A stretch of 23,977 nucleotides of DNA from Candidatus Lindowbacteria bacterium RIFCSPLOWO2_12_FULL_62_27 (GCA_001784175.1 MFPR01000021.1:1-23977); one strand, 5' to 3'; positions 13,192-20,931 are shown, counted from the first letter of the stretch. Program-made: numbers and translations. Notes: generated by a model not told the origin, from the sequence alone.

Positions 13192-15786
13192 TTATTTCAC
13201 CTCAACACTCCATTTGTTTCCCGGTTTGTCCCGGTTCAGCGAATTCCAGTCTCCGTCTTCCACGTACTTGTATTCATATCGGCCGACCGGCAAATCTACC
13301 ATCGTTTCCCACCAGCCGCCGCCTTTTCTTCGAAGCTCGATGCCGTTCGGGTCCCAGTTGTTGAAATCGCCGGCCAATGTCACCCGGCGCGCCTTCGGGG
13401 CCTCGATCCGGAACGTCCACGGCACCTTGATGTCCCTCAACCTCAGAATTTCCACCTTGATCATCGAATCCGGACCGAACCCGGCGTCCAGCCGGTCCGG
13501 GTTCTCCGGGTCCAGCTTTCCAACACCGTCCACGTAATATTTGTATGTATATGTTCCCGGCCTCAGCTTCAAGGTCGACACCCACAAACCGTCCGGCCGC
13601 TTCATCATGGGCCAGGCGTCGGGAACCCAGTTGTTGAACGACCCGGCCAGGTACACCTGTTCCGCCCACATGTCCTGATACGCAAACATCACCTGGCCGT
13701 TCGGCAGCATGTGAACGCCCGGCGTCAGGCCGTCCTTGTTCGCGAGTTCGGCGGGCGTCGGGCCCGTGACGCGGGCCAACGAGTTGCTGTTGCCGCCGAC
13801 CTCTTTTTTCAATGGATTCTCCGGGTCCAACCGCCAGTCCCCGTCGACGACAATCTTGTAGGCGTATTCGCCGGGATCGAGCCGCATGGTCCGCGTCCAG
13901 ACGCCGTCCGATCCCTTATCCATCAAGCCGTCCTCCCATTTCCAATTGTTAAACTCGCCGCCCACCCCGACCTTCTTCGCGTCCGGCGCCTTGTATTTGA
14001 ACGTCACCTCCGGAACCTGGGCCGCAGCCCGCACCTGTTTCGTTTCGGGTCTGTGGGGCGCGGCCGTGGTGGGCGCGGGCGCTCCGGCAGGGGCGGCGAC
14101 CACACCCGCGCCTCCTTCCGGCGCCGCCACCGTGACCGTGCGGTTGTCCTTGTTGGCTTTGTCCCAGTCGCCGTCCACCACGAATTTGTATTCATATTGC
14201 CCGGGCTTGAGATCGACGGCGACTTCCCATTTCCCGTCGTCGGCGCCGCTCTTCTTCATCTCCAGCGCGGCCGGATTCCACTGATTGAATTCCCCGGCCA
14301 GCGTGACCTTCTTCGCCTTCATGTCGGTGTGAGAAAACACGGTCGGGACCGTTTCCGGCCGAGGCGTGACACTCACGGGAGTGGGCGCAGGCGCGGGCGC
14401 GGGTGGCAGTAACTCAGCGACAACGACAGCCATCCCAACGCGAATGAGAGAGTTTTGCGTCCCGTCCACAGCCTTCTTCAGCGGGTTTTCCGGATCTTCC
14501 ACCCAGTCGCCTTCCACGACGAATTTGTACGCATACTCGCCCGGCGAAAGCCGCAGCCTGATCGTCCAGACGCCGTCCGGACCCTTTTTCATCCGCGCGG
14601 CCTTCCAATCCCACCGGTTGAATTCACCGCCGACCCCCACCAGAATCGCGTTCGGATCCCTGTACCGAAATTGCACGTCCACCAGCCCCGCGCTGTCGGC
14701 GACGGCCGCCGAAAAACTCGGGCCGGCCGGGGAATCCAAAGACGCGGCCCGGCGAACAAGATCCCTGATTTCTTTGGGCGCAACTTCCGGAAGCCGCACG
14801 TCAGGCCGGGGCGGCGACACGGACGTCAGCCGTCCCTGCCCACCGTCCGACAGGGATGTCGGACGCTCCGGCAGGGGCGGCGACACGGACGGCGCTTTTT
14901 GTTTTGGCGCAACCGGCAGCGGAACCGGCGCGGGCGCCGGGACTTTCTGCGAGAGCGCGACCGGTTTCACCGACGCGATCATCTTCGGAGGCTCCTTGCG
15001 CCTCGCCAGACCTTTCGCAGGGCCGATGACGGGACCGAGGTCAGCCGCAGCCGGAATCCCCGGCGACGCGCGAGGAGAAGGTTGGACAGCAGGCGAAGAC
15101 GTTCGGCGCGCAATCCCCTTCGCCGCCCCCAACGCCGGACTGCCTGCCGTCAACCCCTTCCCCCCTTGTGGGGGAAGGCTGGGATGGGGGGACTCTTTCG
15201 CAATCACCGGCGCAACCGCCGGCTGTTCCACCTTGGCCGCCGCAATCACCGGCGCGACGCGGGGAACTTCGACCTTCGAAACCGGCGGCATCACAACTTT
15301 CACCGGCAGAATTTCCGCCTTCGTAACGGGCGCCACCGGCGGCGACACGGATGTCAGCCGTCCCTGCCCACCGTCCGACAGGGATGTCGGACGCTCCGGC
15401 AGGGACGCCGGCACGGCCGACACGGGCAATTCCGGCAGAAGCGTCATTCCGGCCGCAGCCGGGGTCTGGTCCGCCTTGACATTGACCGTCCGGTTGTCCT
15501 TGTTGGCCTTGTCCTCGTTGCCGTCCACCACGAACTTGTATTCATACCGCCCGGGGTTCAGGTCCTTCTGAAGGACCCACTCGCCCGCCAGGTTCTTCTG
15601 CATTTCATCCGCCGTTTTGTCCCAGTTGTTGAATTCCCCCGCCACCGTCACCTTCTTGGCGCCCGCATCCGCATGCTTGAACGTCACAAGGACAGCCTCC
15701 GCACCCTGGCCCCCAAGGAAGAGCATCCCCCCTATTATATATACATACAAATATATATATATGTGCCTCCAAAATCTCAGTTTCAT
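13192..15786 (-). CDS. Secreted protein with six CBM48 modules
   Basis: An 864-residue exported protein with no catalytic or membrane domain after the signal peptide (cleavage likely after A-E-A, residue 31). CBM48 modules lie at about 33-103, 370-450, 481-553, 593-673, 697-778 and 789-863. Modules 1 and 3 share a D-K-A-N-K-D-N-R-T-V tail; 2 and 4 share D-P-E-N-P-L-K-K, so they alternate A-B-A-B, with 5 and 6 as divergent B and A types. All six keep the F-N-x-W Trp and the Y-K Lys; the second ligand Trp (D-G-D-W) is kept in 2, 3, 4 and 6 but lost in 1 and 5. The 266-residue Pro/Ala-rich linker after module 1 contains three in-frame palindromic repeats. The start has AGGAG 8 bases upstream and lies 11 bases after the PorV stop. 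A multivalent glucan scaffold in periplasm or on the surface is inferred. Confidence 0.9.
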   Translation of the reverse strand: MKLRFWRHIYIYLYVYIIGGMLFLGGQGAEAVLVTFKHADAGAKKVTVAGEFNNWDKTADEMQKNLAGEWVLQKDLNPGRYEYKFVVDGNEDKANKDNRTVNVKADQTPAAAGMTLLPELPVSAVPASLPERPTSLSDGGQGRLTSVSPPVAPVTKAEILPVKVVMPPVSKVEVPRVAPVIAAAKVEQPAVAPVIAKESPHPSLPPQGGKGLTAGSPALGAAKGIARRTSSPAVQPSPRASPGIPAAADLGPVIGPAKGLARRKEPPKMIASVKPVALSQKVPAPAPVPLPVAPKQKAPSVSPPLPERPTSLSDGGQGRLTSVSPPRPDVRLPEVAPKEIRDLVRRAASLDSPAGPSFSAAVADSAGLVDVQFRYRDPNAILVGVGGEFNRWDWKAARMKKGPDGVWTIRLRLSPGEYAYKFVVEGDWVEDPENPLKKAVDGTQNSLIRVGMAVVVAELLPPAPAPAPTPVSVTPRPETVPTVFSHTDMKAKKVTLAGEFNQWNPAALEMKKSGADDGKWEVAVDLKPGQYEYKFVVDGDWDKANKDNRTVTVAAPEGGAGVVAAPAGAPAPTTAAPHRPETKQVRAAAQVPEVTFKYKAPDAKKVGVGGEFNNWKWEDGLMDKGSDGVWTRTMRLDPGEYAYKIVVDGDWRLDPENPLKKEVGGNSNSLARVTGPTPAELANKDGLTPGVHMLPNGQVMFAYQDMWAEQVYLAGSFNNWVPDAWPMMKRPDGLWVSTLKLRPGTYTYKYYVDGVGKLDPENPDRLDAGFGPDSMIKVEILRLRDIKVPWTFRIEAPKARRVTLAGDFNNWDPNGIELRRKGGGWWETMVDLPVGRYEYKYVEDGDWNSLNRDKPGNKWSVEVK
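14810..14876. repeat. In-frame palindromic coding repeat, copy 1
   Basis: A 67-base unit identical to 15338-15404 except for one base. It contains a hairpin: outer arms CCCTGCC (14834-14840) and GGCAGGG (14870-14876), inner arms CGTCCGACA (14844-14852) and TGTCGGACG (14857-14865) around a GGGA loop. It is translated as about residues 304-326 of the six-CBM48 protein. An 18-base direct repeat (14808-14825 and 14874-14891) brackets it, probably the start of a second, truncated unit. Confidence 0.85.
15156..15190. repeat. In-frame G-rich palindromic coding repeat
   Basis: CCTTCCCCC (15156-15164) and GGGGGAAGG (15170-15178) form a hairpin with a 5-base loop, followed by CTGGGATGGGGGG. It has the same build as the intergenic elements at 20799, 22406 and 23871 (C-arm, short loop, G-arm, then GGG-rich tail), though not the same sequence. 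It encodes about residues 199-212 (S-P-H-P-S-L-P-P-Q-G-G-K-G) of the linker. Confidence 0.75.
15338..15404. repeat. In-frame palindromic coding repeat, copy 2
   Basis: The second copy of the 67-base unit, 66 of 67 bases equal to 14810-14876. Here the outer stem is longer: CGTCCCTGCC (15359-15368) pairs perfectly with GGCAGGGACG (15398-15407). It encodes about residues 128-149 of the six-CBM48 protein, in the same frame as copy 1, giving the repeated peptide L-P-E-R-P-T-S-L-S-D-G-G-Q-G-R-L-T-S-V. Confidence 0.85.
15751..15762. repeat. (AT)6 microsatellite in a signal-peptide coding region
   Basis: Six AT units lie within a longer AT-only tract (about 15734-15763), in otherwise GC-rich sequence. 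On the coding strand it encodes the Ile-Tyr-rich core of the signal peptide of the six-CBM48 protein (residues 8-18). Loss or gain of one unit would shift the frame. A TATAAT hexamer and a G6 run followed by an in-frame ATG (codon 21) lie just downstream on the coding strand. Confidence 0.7.
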
Positions 15787-15797
15787 CGTCTCCGCTC

Positions 15798-16757
15798 CTA
15801 AAACTTGAACAGCAGCGAGAATTGGTGCGCGCTGCCGAAGGTGTCGTAGGGCTTGAACGCGTAATCGACAACCAGCCTCACGATCCGGATGCCCATGCCG
15901 ACCGAGTAGCCCTTCTCGTCCGACGTGTTGTCCGGCCGCGCCGTATACCCGGCCCGGAACGCGAGGAAATGCACGACCCAGCCCTCGACCCCCAGGTTGA
16001 AGTATGGCTGATTGTCGGTCGGAAATACCAGATCGGTCGCGACATTCAGCCGGCCAAGGAACGGGCGGAAATTGACGCCGAACGTAAAGCGCTCCGGCAG
16101 ACGCTCCCGGACGAAATCGAACGGCGAGGCGCGGCCGATGTTCGCAGCCGTAAACGCGATGTCAATCGGGAAGTCCGGTGACTTCCACTTGAGGCCGAAA
16201 TCAACCGCCAACCCCGTCGCGCTCTCCACATCGATCTTTTCCTTGAAGAACTTGAGCGTGAATCCATATCGCATCGGCATGCCCCAGAGGCCAAAGCGGT
16301 TCGCGTACCCCAGCCCGAAGAGATAGTCGCTGGCGGTGAACGTCCCGACCTTCTGGAAAAACGGCGCGCCCTTCACGGCGATGGTCTTGTCGATGTCGCC
16401 CATCGTCAGGGCGGTGACGTACGTCCCGAGCGTGCCGAACCGGCGCGGCAACGGATGCGCGTAGGCGAACCCGCTGTAATTGATGTCCTCGATGAATTTC
16501 AGGTGCGACACCAGAATCTCCGCGCGTTTGAGTTCCTGCAGCCCGGCCGGGTTCCAGTACAATGCGCTCACGTCGTCCGCCCGCGCCGTAAACGCGCCGC
16601 CCATGCCGACGGCGCGCGACCCCAGCCCGAGTTTCAGGAACTGGAACGCCCGCGTGCCGGCTTTGGAGCTGGTCGCGTCTGCAGACTGCGCGGCCGCGAG
16701 CACGGCGACCACCGCCGCCACCAGCGACACGCGCATCGTCAGACGCCGGGCCTTCAT
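15798..16757 (-). CDS. PorV/PorQ-family outer-membrane barrel protein (second copy)
   Basis: A 319-residue protein with a signal peptide (likely cleavage after S-A-D-A, residue 28). The family signature follows: F-L-K-L-G-L-G-S-R-A-V-G-M-G-G-A-F-T-A, A-D-D-V-S-A-L-Y-W-N-P-A-G-L. It ends L-L-F-K-F, a good outer-membrane assembly signal. The start at 16757 overlaps the stop of the 902-residue gene as ATGA; a much longer reading to 17459 only runs through that gene in another frame. PorV acts in type IX secretion as carrier for cargo with a C-terminal sorting domain, and the gene immediately upstream encodes a protein with such a domain, so the two may be cargo and carrier. No type IX motor or pore genes are in the window, so this is inference. 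Confidence 0.88.
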   Translation of the reverse strand: MKARRLTMRVSLVAAVVAVLAAAQSADATSSKAGTRAFQFLKLGLGSRAVGMGGAFTARADDVSALYWNPAGLQELKRAEILVSHLKFIEDINYSGFAYAHPLPRRFGTLGTYVTALTMGDIDKTIAVKGAPFFQKVGTFTASDYLFGLGYANRFGLWGMPMRYGFTLKFFKEKIDVESATGLAVDFGLKWKSPDFPIDIAFTAANIGRASPFDFVRERLPERFTFGVNFRPFLGRLNVATDLVFPTDNQPYFNLGVEGWVVHFLAFRAGYTARPDNTSDEKGYSVGMGIRIVRLVVDYAFKPYDTFGSAHQFSLLFKF

Positions 16758-19462
16758 CGCACCACCGCCACTTTGCCGGTCTTGTTCGACGTCGCGCTCT
16801 TGGCGTGGAAGAGGTAGACGCCGCTGGCCGCCGGCCGGCCGTGGTCGTTGGTCAGGTCCCAGATCATCCGCGTGGCGACACCGGTCGTGCCGTACTCGCT
16901 CGCATCGTTCGGATCGAGCGTGCGGACGAGTTCGCCGGTGATGGTGTAGATTTTGATGAACTCGATATCTGTTGGAATGTTCAGGAACGTGATGCCCGGC
17001 CGGCCGTCGCCGTACGGATCGCCGCGCTGAGCGAAATCGCGGTTCGGATAGCACGGGTTCGGGAACGCCACCATGTCGTTCAGGTTGTTCGGCGAGCCGG
17101 CCAGGGCCATGACCTGGAAGATGGAGAACTTGAACCGCGGCGCGCCGACGATGTTGGCGGCCGGGCTGGTCTTGGAGCCCGGCACCAGATCCCAGCGCAT
17201 GGTCGTTTCGTTCAGAACGTACAGCGCGTATCCGACGACCGGCAGGCCGGCGCGAGCGGCGTATTCCTGATGTAAAGACGTGAACGGGATGGTGACCCGG
17301 ACCGGCGTGTCGGCGAAGACGACCGCCTCGCCGGTCGTCTTCGACTTGACGTCGATGATGTAAATCAGCGAGTCCGTGTCGCCAGTCGAGTTTTCGGAGA
17401 GCGTCCACTCCAGCGGGTTCGTGAGCTGCGCGGCTTCGGCGGCCTTCAGCATCGCGCACACCTGCGCCATCGCCGTGTCGGTCGACTCCGCATCGATTGC
17501 CTCGACCAAGCTGGTGACCCGCACGAACGAGTTGGCCGGGATCGTTCCCGCCGGGAACATGATCATGACGCTCGTGTCCTGCCCCTCGGCCTTCCGGCGC
17601 GCCGTCGCGCCGCCGGCGGCCGGTATTCCTTCCTGGGCCGAGGAATAGTCGCTCTCGAGGAGGGTGTGGGTGTCGTAGGCCGTGATCTTGTAGTAGTACG
17701 TGACGCCGTTCGTCAGGCCGTCGTCAAGATACTCCGGATAGGCAGACGCCGGGACGGTGTCGATCAGCGGGAAGAGGCCGCTCAGGGAAGTGTCGCGATA
17801 GATGTTGTAGCTGTTGACAATGAAATCGGCGGACGGCCGCCAGGACAGGAGCACCTTCGTGTCCATGCTGATGGCGGTGATCGACACCGGCGTCCTCGGC
17901 GGCGCGAATCCCGCCGCCTCCCACACGTCCACCACCCGCATCATGTCCTGTCCCATGTTCGCGGAGATCGTCACCAGCCGGTTGCCGGTGACTTCGAGCG
18001 TGCGGTCCGAGCCGCTTTCGTAGTCGCCGTTCTTGACGCCATCGTTCGTCTTGTCGATGATGAACTTGTATTTGTGCGTGCCGTTCGGCATATTCCGGGT
18101 CAGCCGCCAGGTCTTCCGGTTGTCCACCGTCAGCTTGTAAAAGTCGTCAGCCTTGCTGCCCAGCCAGTCGTTGTTCGTCCAAGGGTCGAACTCGCCCGTG
18201 ATCCAGACACCCACGGCCTGCGTGTCCGGGCCGTACACGAACTCGTTCGGAATGTCCGACAGCGCAACGCCGAGATCGGACCCGCCCGGAATCCAATCGC
18301 CGGCGGAGGCGCCGGTGTGGATCGCGAAGTACTTGTACGTCTGCCATCCCTTGATCGACTTGACCAGCCGAAAGACGCTGTCGGACTCGAGTTTCATCTT
18401 CCAGTTGTCGTCGATCCCGAAACTGTTGAACGACCCGCGGACGTAGACCGACGAGACGTTCGTCGCGTTCAGGCCCCACGTCGAGGGGTCGAACCGGAAC
18501 AGCATCGGGTGCTCGTCGGTCTGGCCCTCCCACTCCTGCTTCGATGTGCCGGGATTCTTGACGTACTTGTACTGCAGTTTCTGCCCGCCCTGCATCACTT
18601 GCGTTCCGGACCAGATACCGGTCTGGATTTCGGTCAGCGGCGCCTCGTACGGTTTCCAAGTCAGCGGCGACTGGTTGCCGCCCAATCCCATCCCGAAGAC
18701 CGGCCGGCCGTTCAGAGCGATGTCCTGACGCATATCCACCACGAACTGCACCAGCACCTTGCCCTGCGGCGTGTCGGTCACGACCGCCGACGTGCTGGTG
18801 TACGGGCCCGGCGGCGCCGGCGTGTCCGTGGCGGGCTCGCCCGGCGTATCGTAGGCGTCGACCGCGGTGATGATGAAATGGTAAACGGTCCCGACATTCA
18901 GTCCCCGAATCGTGAAGGACGTCGTGGTCCCCTGGATAAGCTGCGTGTCAGCTTGCGTCCAGGGTGGACCTGCGGCGCCGGCGCGGTAATAGACGTGATA
19001 GCCCCCGCCGTAAACCACGTCCCAAGTACTCGGAACCGGCATCGCCCAGGTCAGTTTGACCTCTCCGTCCCCCACAATGGACGTCGCGACAGATACCGGC
19101 GCCTGCGGCGTGTCCGCCCAGTTGCCCGGAACGTAGATGGTGTCGACGCCCGATGGCACCGTGAACTCGCGGTAGCCCGAAGACGTCGCGAAGTTCGGTT
19201 CGATCTGGGTGTCGGTGGCGCTGAGGACTACACCGTACTTGTACTGGATCGTCGAGCCCGGAAAGAGCTTGACCTCGTACCGGTACAGGCCATTCGAATC
19301 AGGCCCGCTCATCGCCTTTGTCTCCCAGCCACTATTGAACTGCCCGATCAGGGCCTTCTTCAGATCCGCCCACTTCGTGTCGGCGCCCGCATGGGCGTCG
19401 CCCGGGGACAGGCAGAGGAACAGCCCGACCAGGACTGCGGAGACGATCGGCCTCAGTCTCAT
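16754..19462 (-). CDS. Multidomain surface protein: E-set and FN3 repeats, FlgD-Ig/type IX-like tail
   Basis: A 902-residue exported protein with signal cleavage near A-H-A-G (25). Visible order: an E-set/CBM48-like domain (about 27-115); FN3 (about 118-228); a starch-binding-like sandwich (about 236-320, V-Q-F-V-V-D-M ... L-Q-Y-K-Y); CBM48-like domains at about 336-410 (R-G-S-F-N-S-F) and 415-495 (I-T-G-E-F-D-P-W, H-K-Y-K-F-I-I-D); FN3 (about 522-613); an unassigned 180-residue region; and a C-terminal FlgD-Ig/type IX sorting-like domain from about 815. That last domain shows F-P-N-P, I-Y-T-I-T-G-E-L-V-R-T-L, W-D-L-T-N-D-H-G-R-P-A-A-S-G-V-Y-L-F and a final basic V-A-V-V-R. It is probably surface-exposed and glucan-binding. 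It overlaps the PorV gene by ATGA and follows the last paralog after 39 bases. The ribosome site is weak. Confidence 0.85.
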   Translation of the reverse strand: MRLRPIVSAVLVGLFLCLSPGDAHAGADTKWADLKKALIGQFNSGWETKAMSGPDSNGLYRYEVKLFPGSTIQYKYGVVLSATDTQIEPNFATSSGYREFTVPSGVDTIYVPGNWADTPQAPVSVATSIVGDGEVKLTWAMPVPSTWDVVYGGGYHVYYRAGAAGPPWTQADTQLIQGTTTSFTIRGLNVGTVYHFIITAVDAYDTPGEPATDTPAPPGPYTSTSAVVTDTPQGKVLVQFVVDMRQDIALNGRPVFGMGLGGNQSPLTWKPYEAPLTEIQTGIWSGTQVMQGGQKLQYKYVKNPGTSKQEWEGQTDEHPMLFRFDPSTWGLNATNVSSVYVRGSFNSFGIDDNWKMKLESDSVFRLVKSIKGWQTYKYFAIHTGASAGDWIPGGSDLGVALSDIPNEFVYGPDTQAVGVWITGEFDPWTNNDWLGSKADDFYKLTVDNRKTWRLTRNMPNGTHKYKFIIDKTNDGVKNGDYESGSDRTLEVTGNRLVTISANMGQDMMRVVDVWEAAGFAPPRTPVSITAISMDTKVLLSWRPSADFIVNSYNIYRDTSLSGLFPLIDTVPASAYPEYLDDGLTNGVTYYYKITAYDTHTLLESDYSSAQEGIPAAGGATARRKAEGQDTSVMIMFPAGTIPANSFVRVTSLVEAIDAESTDTAMAQVCAMLKAAEAAQLTNPLEWTLSENSTGDTDSLIYIIDVKSKTTGEAVVFADTPVRVTIPFTSLHQEYAARAGLPVVGYALYVLNETTMRWDLVPGSKTSPAANIVGAPRFKFSIFQVMALAGSPNNLNDMVAFPNPCYPNRDFAQRGDPYGDGRPGITFLNIPTDIEFIKIYTITGELVRTLDPNDASEYGTTGVATRMIWDLTNDHGRPAASGVYLFHAKSATSNKTGKVAVVR

Positions 19463-19501
19463 GCCGAACCGTCCGTCCTGTCGATCAAGTCCGCGCCTCC
19501 T

Positions 19502-20692
19502 CTACGAAGCGGACTTGCGCTGGGCGATGACCGCCCGCGTCTTGATCGGCTTGCCCTGCGGCACGCCGTCCACATAGGGCGTCAGGTAGATCGTTCCCTC
19601 CATGGCGCCGTCCGAAAACACGACTTGCGGGTCGAAATACTCGACGAGAAAAATCACCGTCACCGCCACACCCCGCGTCCACCGGGCCGCGCCGCCGCTG
19701 AAATTCTGGTCCGCCGTGTCGTTCTGGAATCCGTAGGCGTCCACCCACAGCACCGTGTACACGAAAGAGTCGCCGTTCGGCGTCGCTGGGATCGACGTGT
19801 CCGTGAATGTCACCGGAACGTGGTAGTACCCGCCTCCGTAGGCTGCCCGGTTCGGCGAGTACAGCGTGTCGCCCATCACCTGGTTCACGACCGTGTCCTC
19901 GAACCGCAGGTGCGACGGCATCGTCGTATCCGAACTCCATCCCGACGGCAGCCGGGCCCGCAGAATCCGGAATCCGTACGGCGTGTACGTCCCCGTATCG
20001 AACTCCTTCGCGCCCTCCACCGTAGGGACGATCTCGTCCCCGGTCGTGATCTTCAGTTGCCAACTGATCTTCACGGCCGTGTCCGCTGTCTGAACGGCCG
20101 ACACGCCGTAGTTGTTGTTGCCGCCGAGATCCGTCGTGTCGTTATTTCCGCTGGAACTGACATCCGTCGTTCCCAGATACTGCGCCAAGTCCGGGTTCTG
20201 AACCGTCAGCCATGAATCCCCGGACACCGGCGTTCCCTGCTTGCCCATCACGTCCTGGTCGCCAAACCGGTTGTAGAACACGTACCCCTCCGACGCGCTT
20301 GCCGGCACCGTGATCGTCCGCTGGGTGCTCTGGTCCTGCGCCCGGGGTCCGCCGATCGTCGTACTCTTCCACCCCGACGCCGAGTCGAAAATCGGAATCC
20401 GGTACTCGAACCAGTACGAGTAATTGGCGCCGGCCACCACCACCGCCGTGCATACCCACGATCCGTCCCCCACAGCCCGCATTGGAATCGCGCACGACCG
20501 CACCAATCCTAAATGCCCCTGGACCGTCTCCGCGTCCACCGGACACGGATACGTGCCGGTCTCGAAGACGATCGCCTTCGAAAAATCCCCATAGCCTCCC
20601 CTCTGATACCCGGCCACCGTCATCGCCTCGGCGCTCACCGCCAGAAGCCCGACGATCGCCATCACCAGAAACACTGCTCCTGTTCCTCTCAT
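19502..20692 (-). CDS. Secreted E-set/FN3-like protein, paralog 1 of 3
   Basis: A 396-residue exported protein of no family I can name. The mature part begins M-T-V-A-G-Y-Q after a signal ending A-E-A (about residue 23). An N-terminal beta-sandwich contains three conserved Cys (in Y-P-C-P, R-S-C-A and W-V-C-T) and the E-set pattern V-G-D-G-S-W ... Y-S-Y-W-F-E-Y. A middle block holds D-L-A-Q-Y-L-G-T-T-D-V-S-S-S-G-N-N. A later FN3-like sandwich has V-K-I-S-W-Q, Y-G-F-R-I-L-R-A and Y-T-V-L-W-V-D-A-Y-G. I take the start at 20692: AGAGGTGAG lies about 6 bases upstream and a signal peptide follows at once. It lacks the T-V-Y-T-D-T-Q-K-T segment of the other two copies, so it is the most divergent, and it is 39 bases from the main operon. 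Function is unknown; surface or extracellular location is inferred. Confidence 0.8.
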   Translation of the reverse strand: MRGTGAVFLVMAIVGLLAVSAEAMTVAGYQRGGYGDFSKAIVFETGTYPCPVDAETVQGHLGLVRSCAIPMRAVGDGSWVCTAVVVAGANYSYWFEYRIPIFDSASGWKSTTIGGPRAQDQSTQRTITVPASASEGYVFYNRFGDQDVMGKQGTPVSGDSWLTVQNPDLAQYLGTTDVSSSGNNDTTDLGGNNNYGVSAVQTADTAVKISWQLKITTGDEIVPTVEGAKEFDTGTYTPYGFRILRARLPSGWSSDTTMPSHLRFEDTVVNQVMGDTLYSPNRAAYGGGYYHVPVTFTDTSIPATPNGDSFVYTVLWVDAYGFQNDTADQNFSGGAARWTRGVAVTVIFLVEYFDPQVVFSDGAMEGTIYLTPYVDGVPQGKPIKTRAVIAQRKSAS

Positions 20693-20741
20693 ATCGATCT
20701 CACCTCTATGGACCGCGCGACGCTCGCGCAGCCCCAAACTC

Positions 20742-20764
20742 CGGACGACGACACGCGTCGTCCG
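20742..20764. promoter_or_regulatory. Leader hairpin upstream of paralog 1
   Basis: CGGACGACG (20742-20750) and CGTCGTCCG (20756-20764) form a perfect 9-base stem with a 5-base loop, about 50 bases before the start codon. The sequence between it and the start includes GCGGTCC and AGAGGTGAG, also found before paralogs 2 and 3. Confidence 0.5.
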
Positions 20765-20798
20765 CACTCCGATCTATCCTTCACCCTCCGCCTCGCCC

Positions 20799-20837
20799 CC
20801 CTCTCCCCCGCAGGGGGAGAGGGTTGGGGTGAGGGGG
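20799..20837. repeat. Dispersed G-rich palindrome (family P1), copy a
   Basis: CCCTCTCCCCC (20799-20809), a GCA loop, GGGGGAGAGGG (20813-20823), then TTGGGGTGAGGGGG. The plus strand contains four G runs with loops of 3, 2 and 3, a textbook potential G-quadruplex. The same unit recurs at 22406-22443 and 23871-23908. I recognise it as a kind of intergenic repeat common in many GC-rich bacterial genomes. Confidence 0.85.
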
Positions 20838-20861
20838 TTATCGGCCCTTCGCTCTCCCCGA

Positions 20862-20931
20862 CGTTCCTCCCTAACTCCCCGGAGGGGACCTCCAACGCTT
20901 CCCCTCCGGAGAGGGAGGGAAGGGAGGAACG
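20862..20931. repeat. 70-base palindromic repeat (family P3), copy a
   Basis: Outer arms CGTTCCTCCCT (20862-20872) and AGGGAGGAACG (20921-20931) are perfect complements. Inside, CTCCCCGGAGGGGA pairs with TCCCCTCCGGAGAG with one mismatch, so nearly the whole unit can fold into one long hairpin. A second copy begins at 23929 and is cut by the window end. Both copies sit about 20-25 bases beyond a P1 element, forming a composite. Confidence 0.8.

Noticed and set aside
12202-14412. Long plus-strand open frame (736 codons) opposite the ATPase and CBM48 genes
   Set aside because: It is antisense to two strongly supported genes, has no recognisable domain, and is rich in Arg, His and Pro as expected of the complement of GC-rich coding sequence.
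14808-15407. The two 67-base repeats as a CRISPR array
   Set aside because: There are only two copies, 460 bases apart, within a coding sequence and translated in frame.
14366-15801. Plus-strand frames opposite the six-CBM48 gene
   Set aside because: They mirror the repeated modules (repeated phrases come from the CBM48 repeats) and have no independent start signal.
15798-17459. 553-codon reading of the second PorV-like gene
   Set aside because: The first 234 codons lie out of frame within the 902-residue gene. The true start at 16757 gives a proper signal peptide and an ATGA overlap.
17666-20215. Long plus-strand open frame (849 codons) opposite the 902-residue protein and paralog 1
   Set aside because: Same shadow composition; it runs across two minus-strand genes and their junction, and shows no signal or motif.
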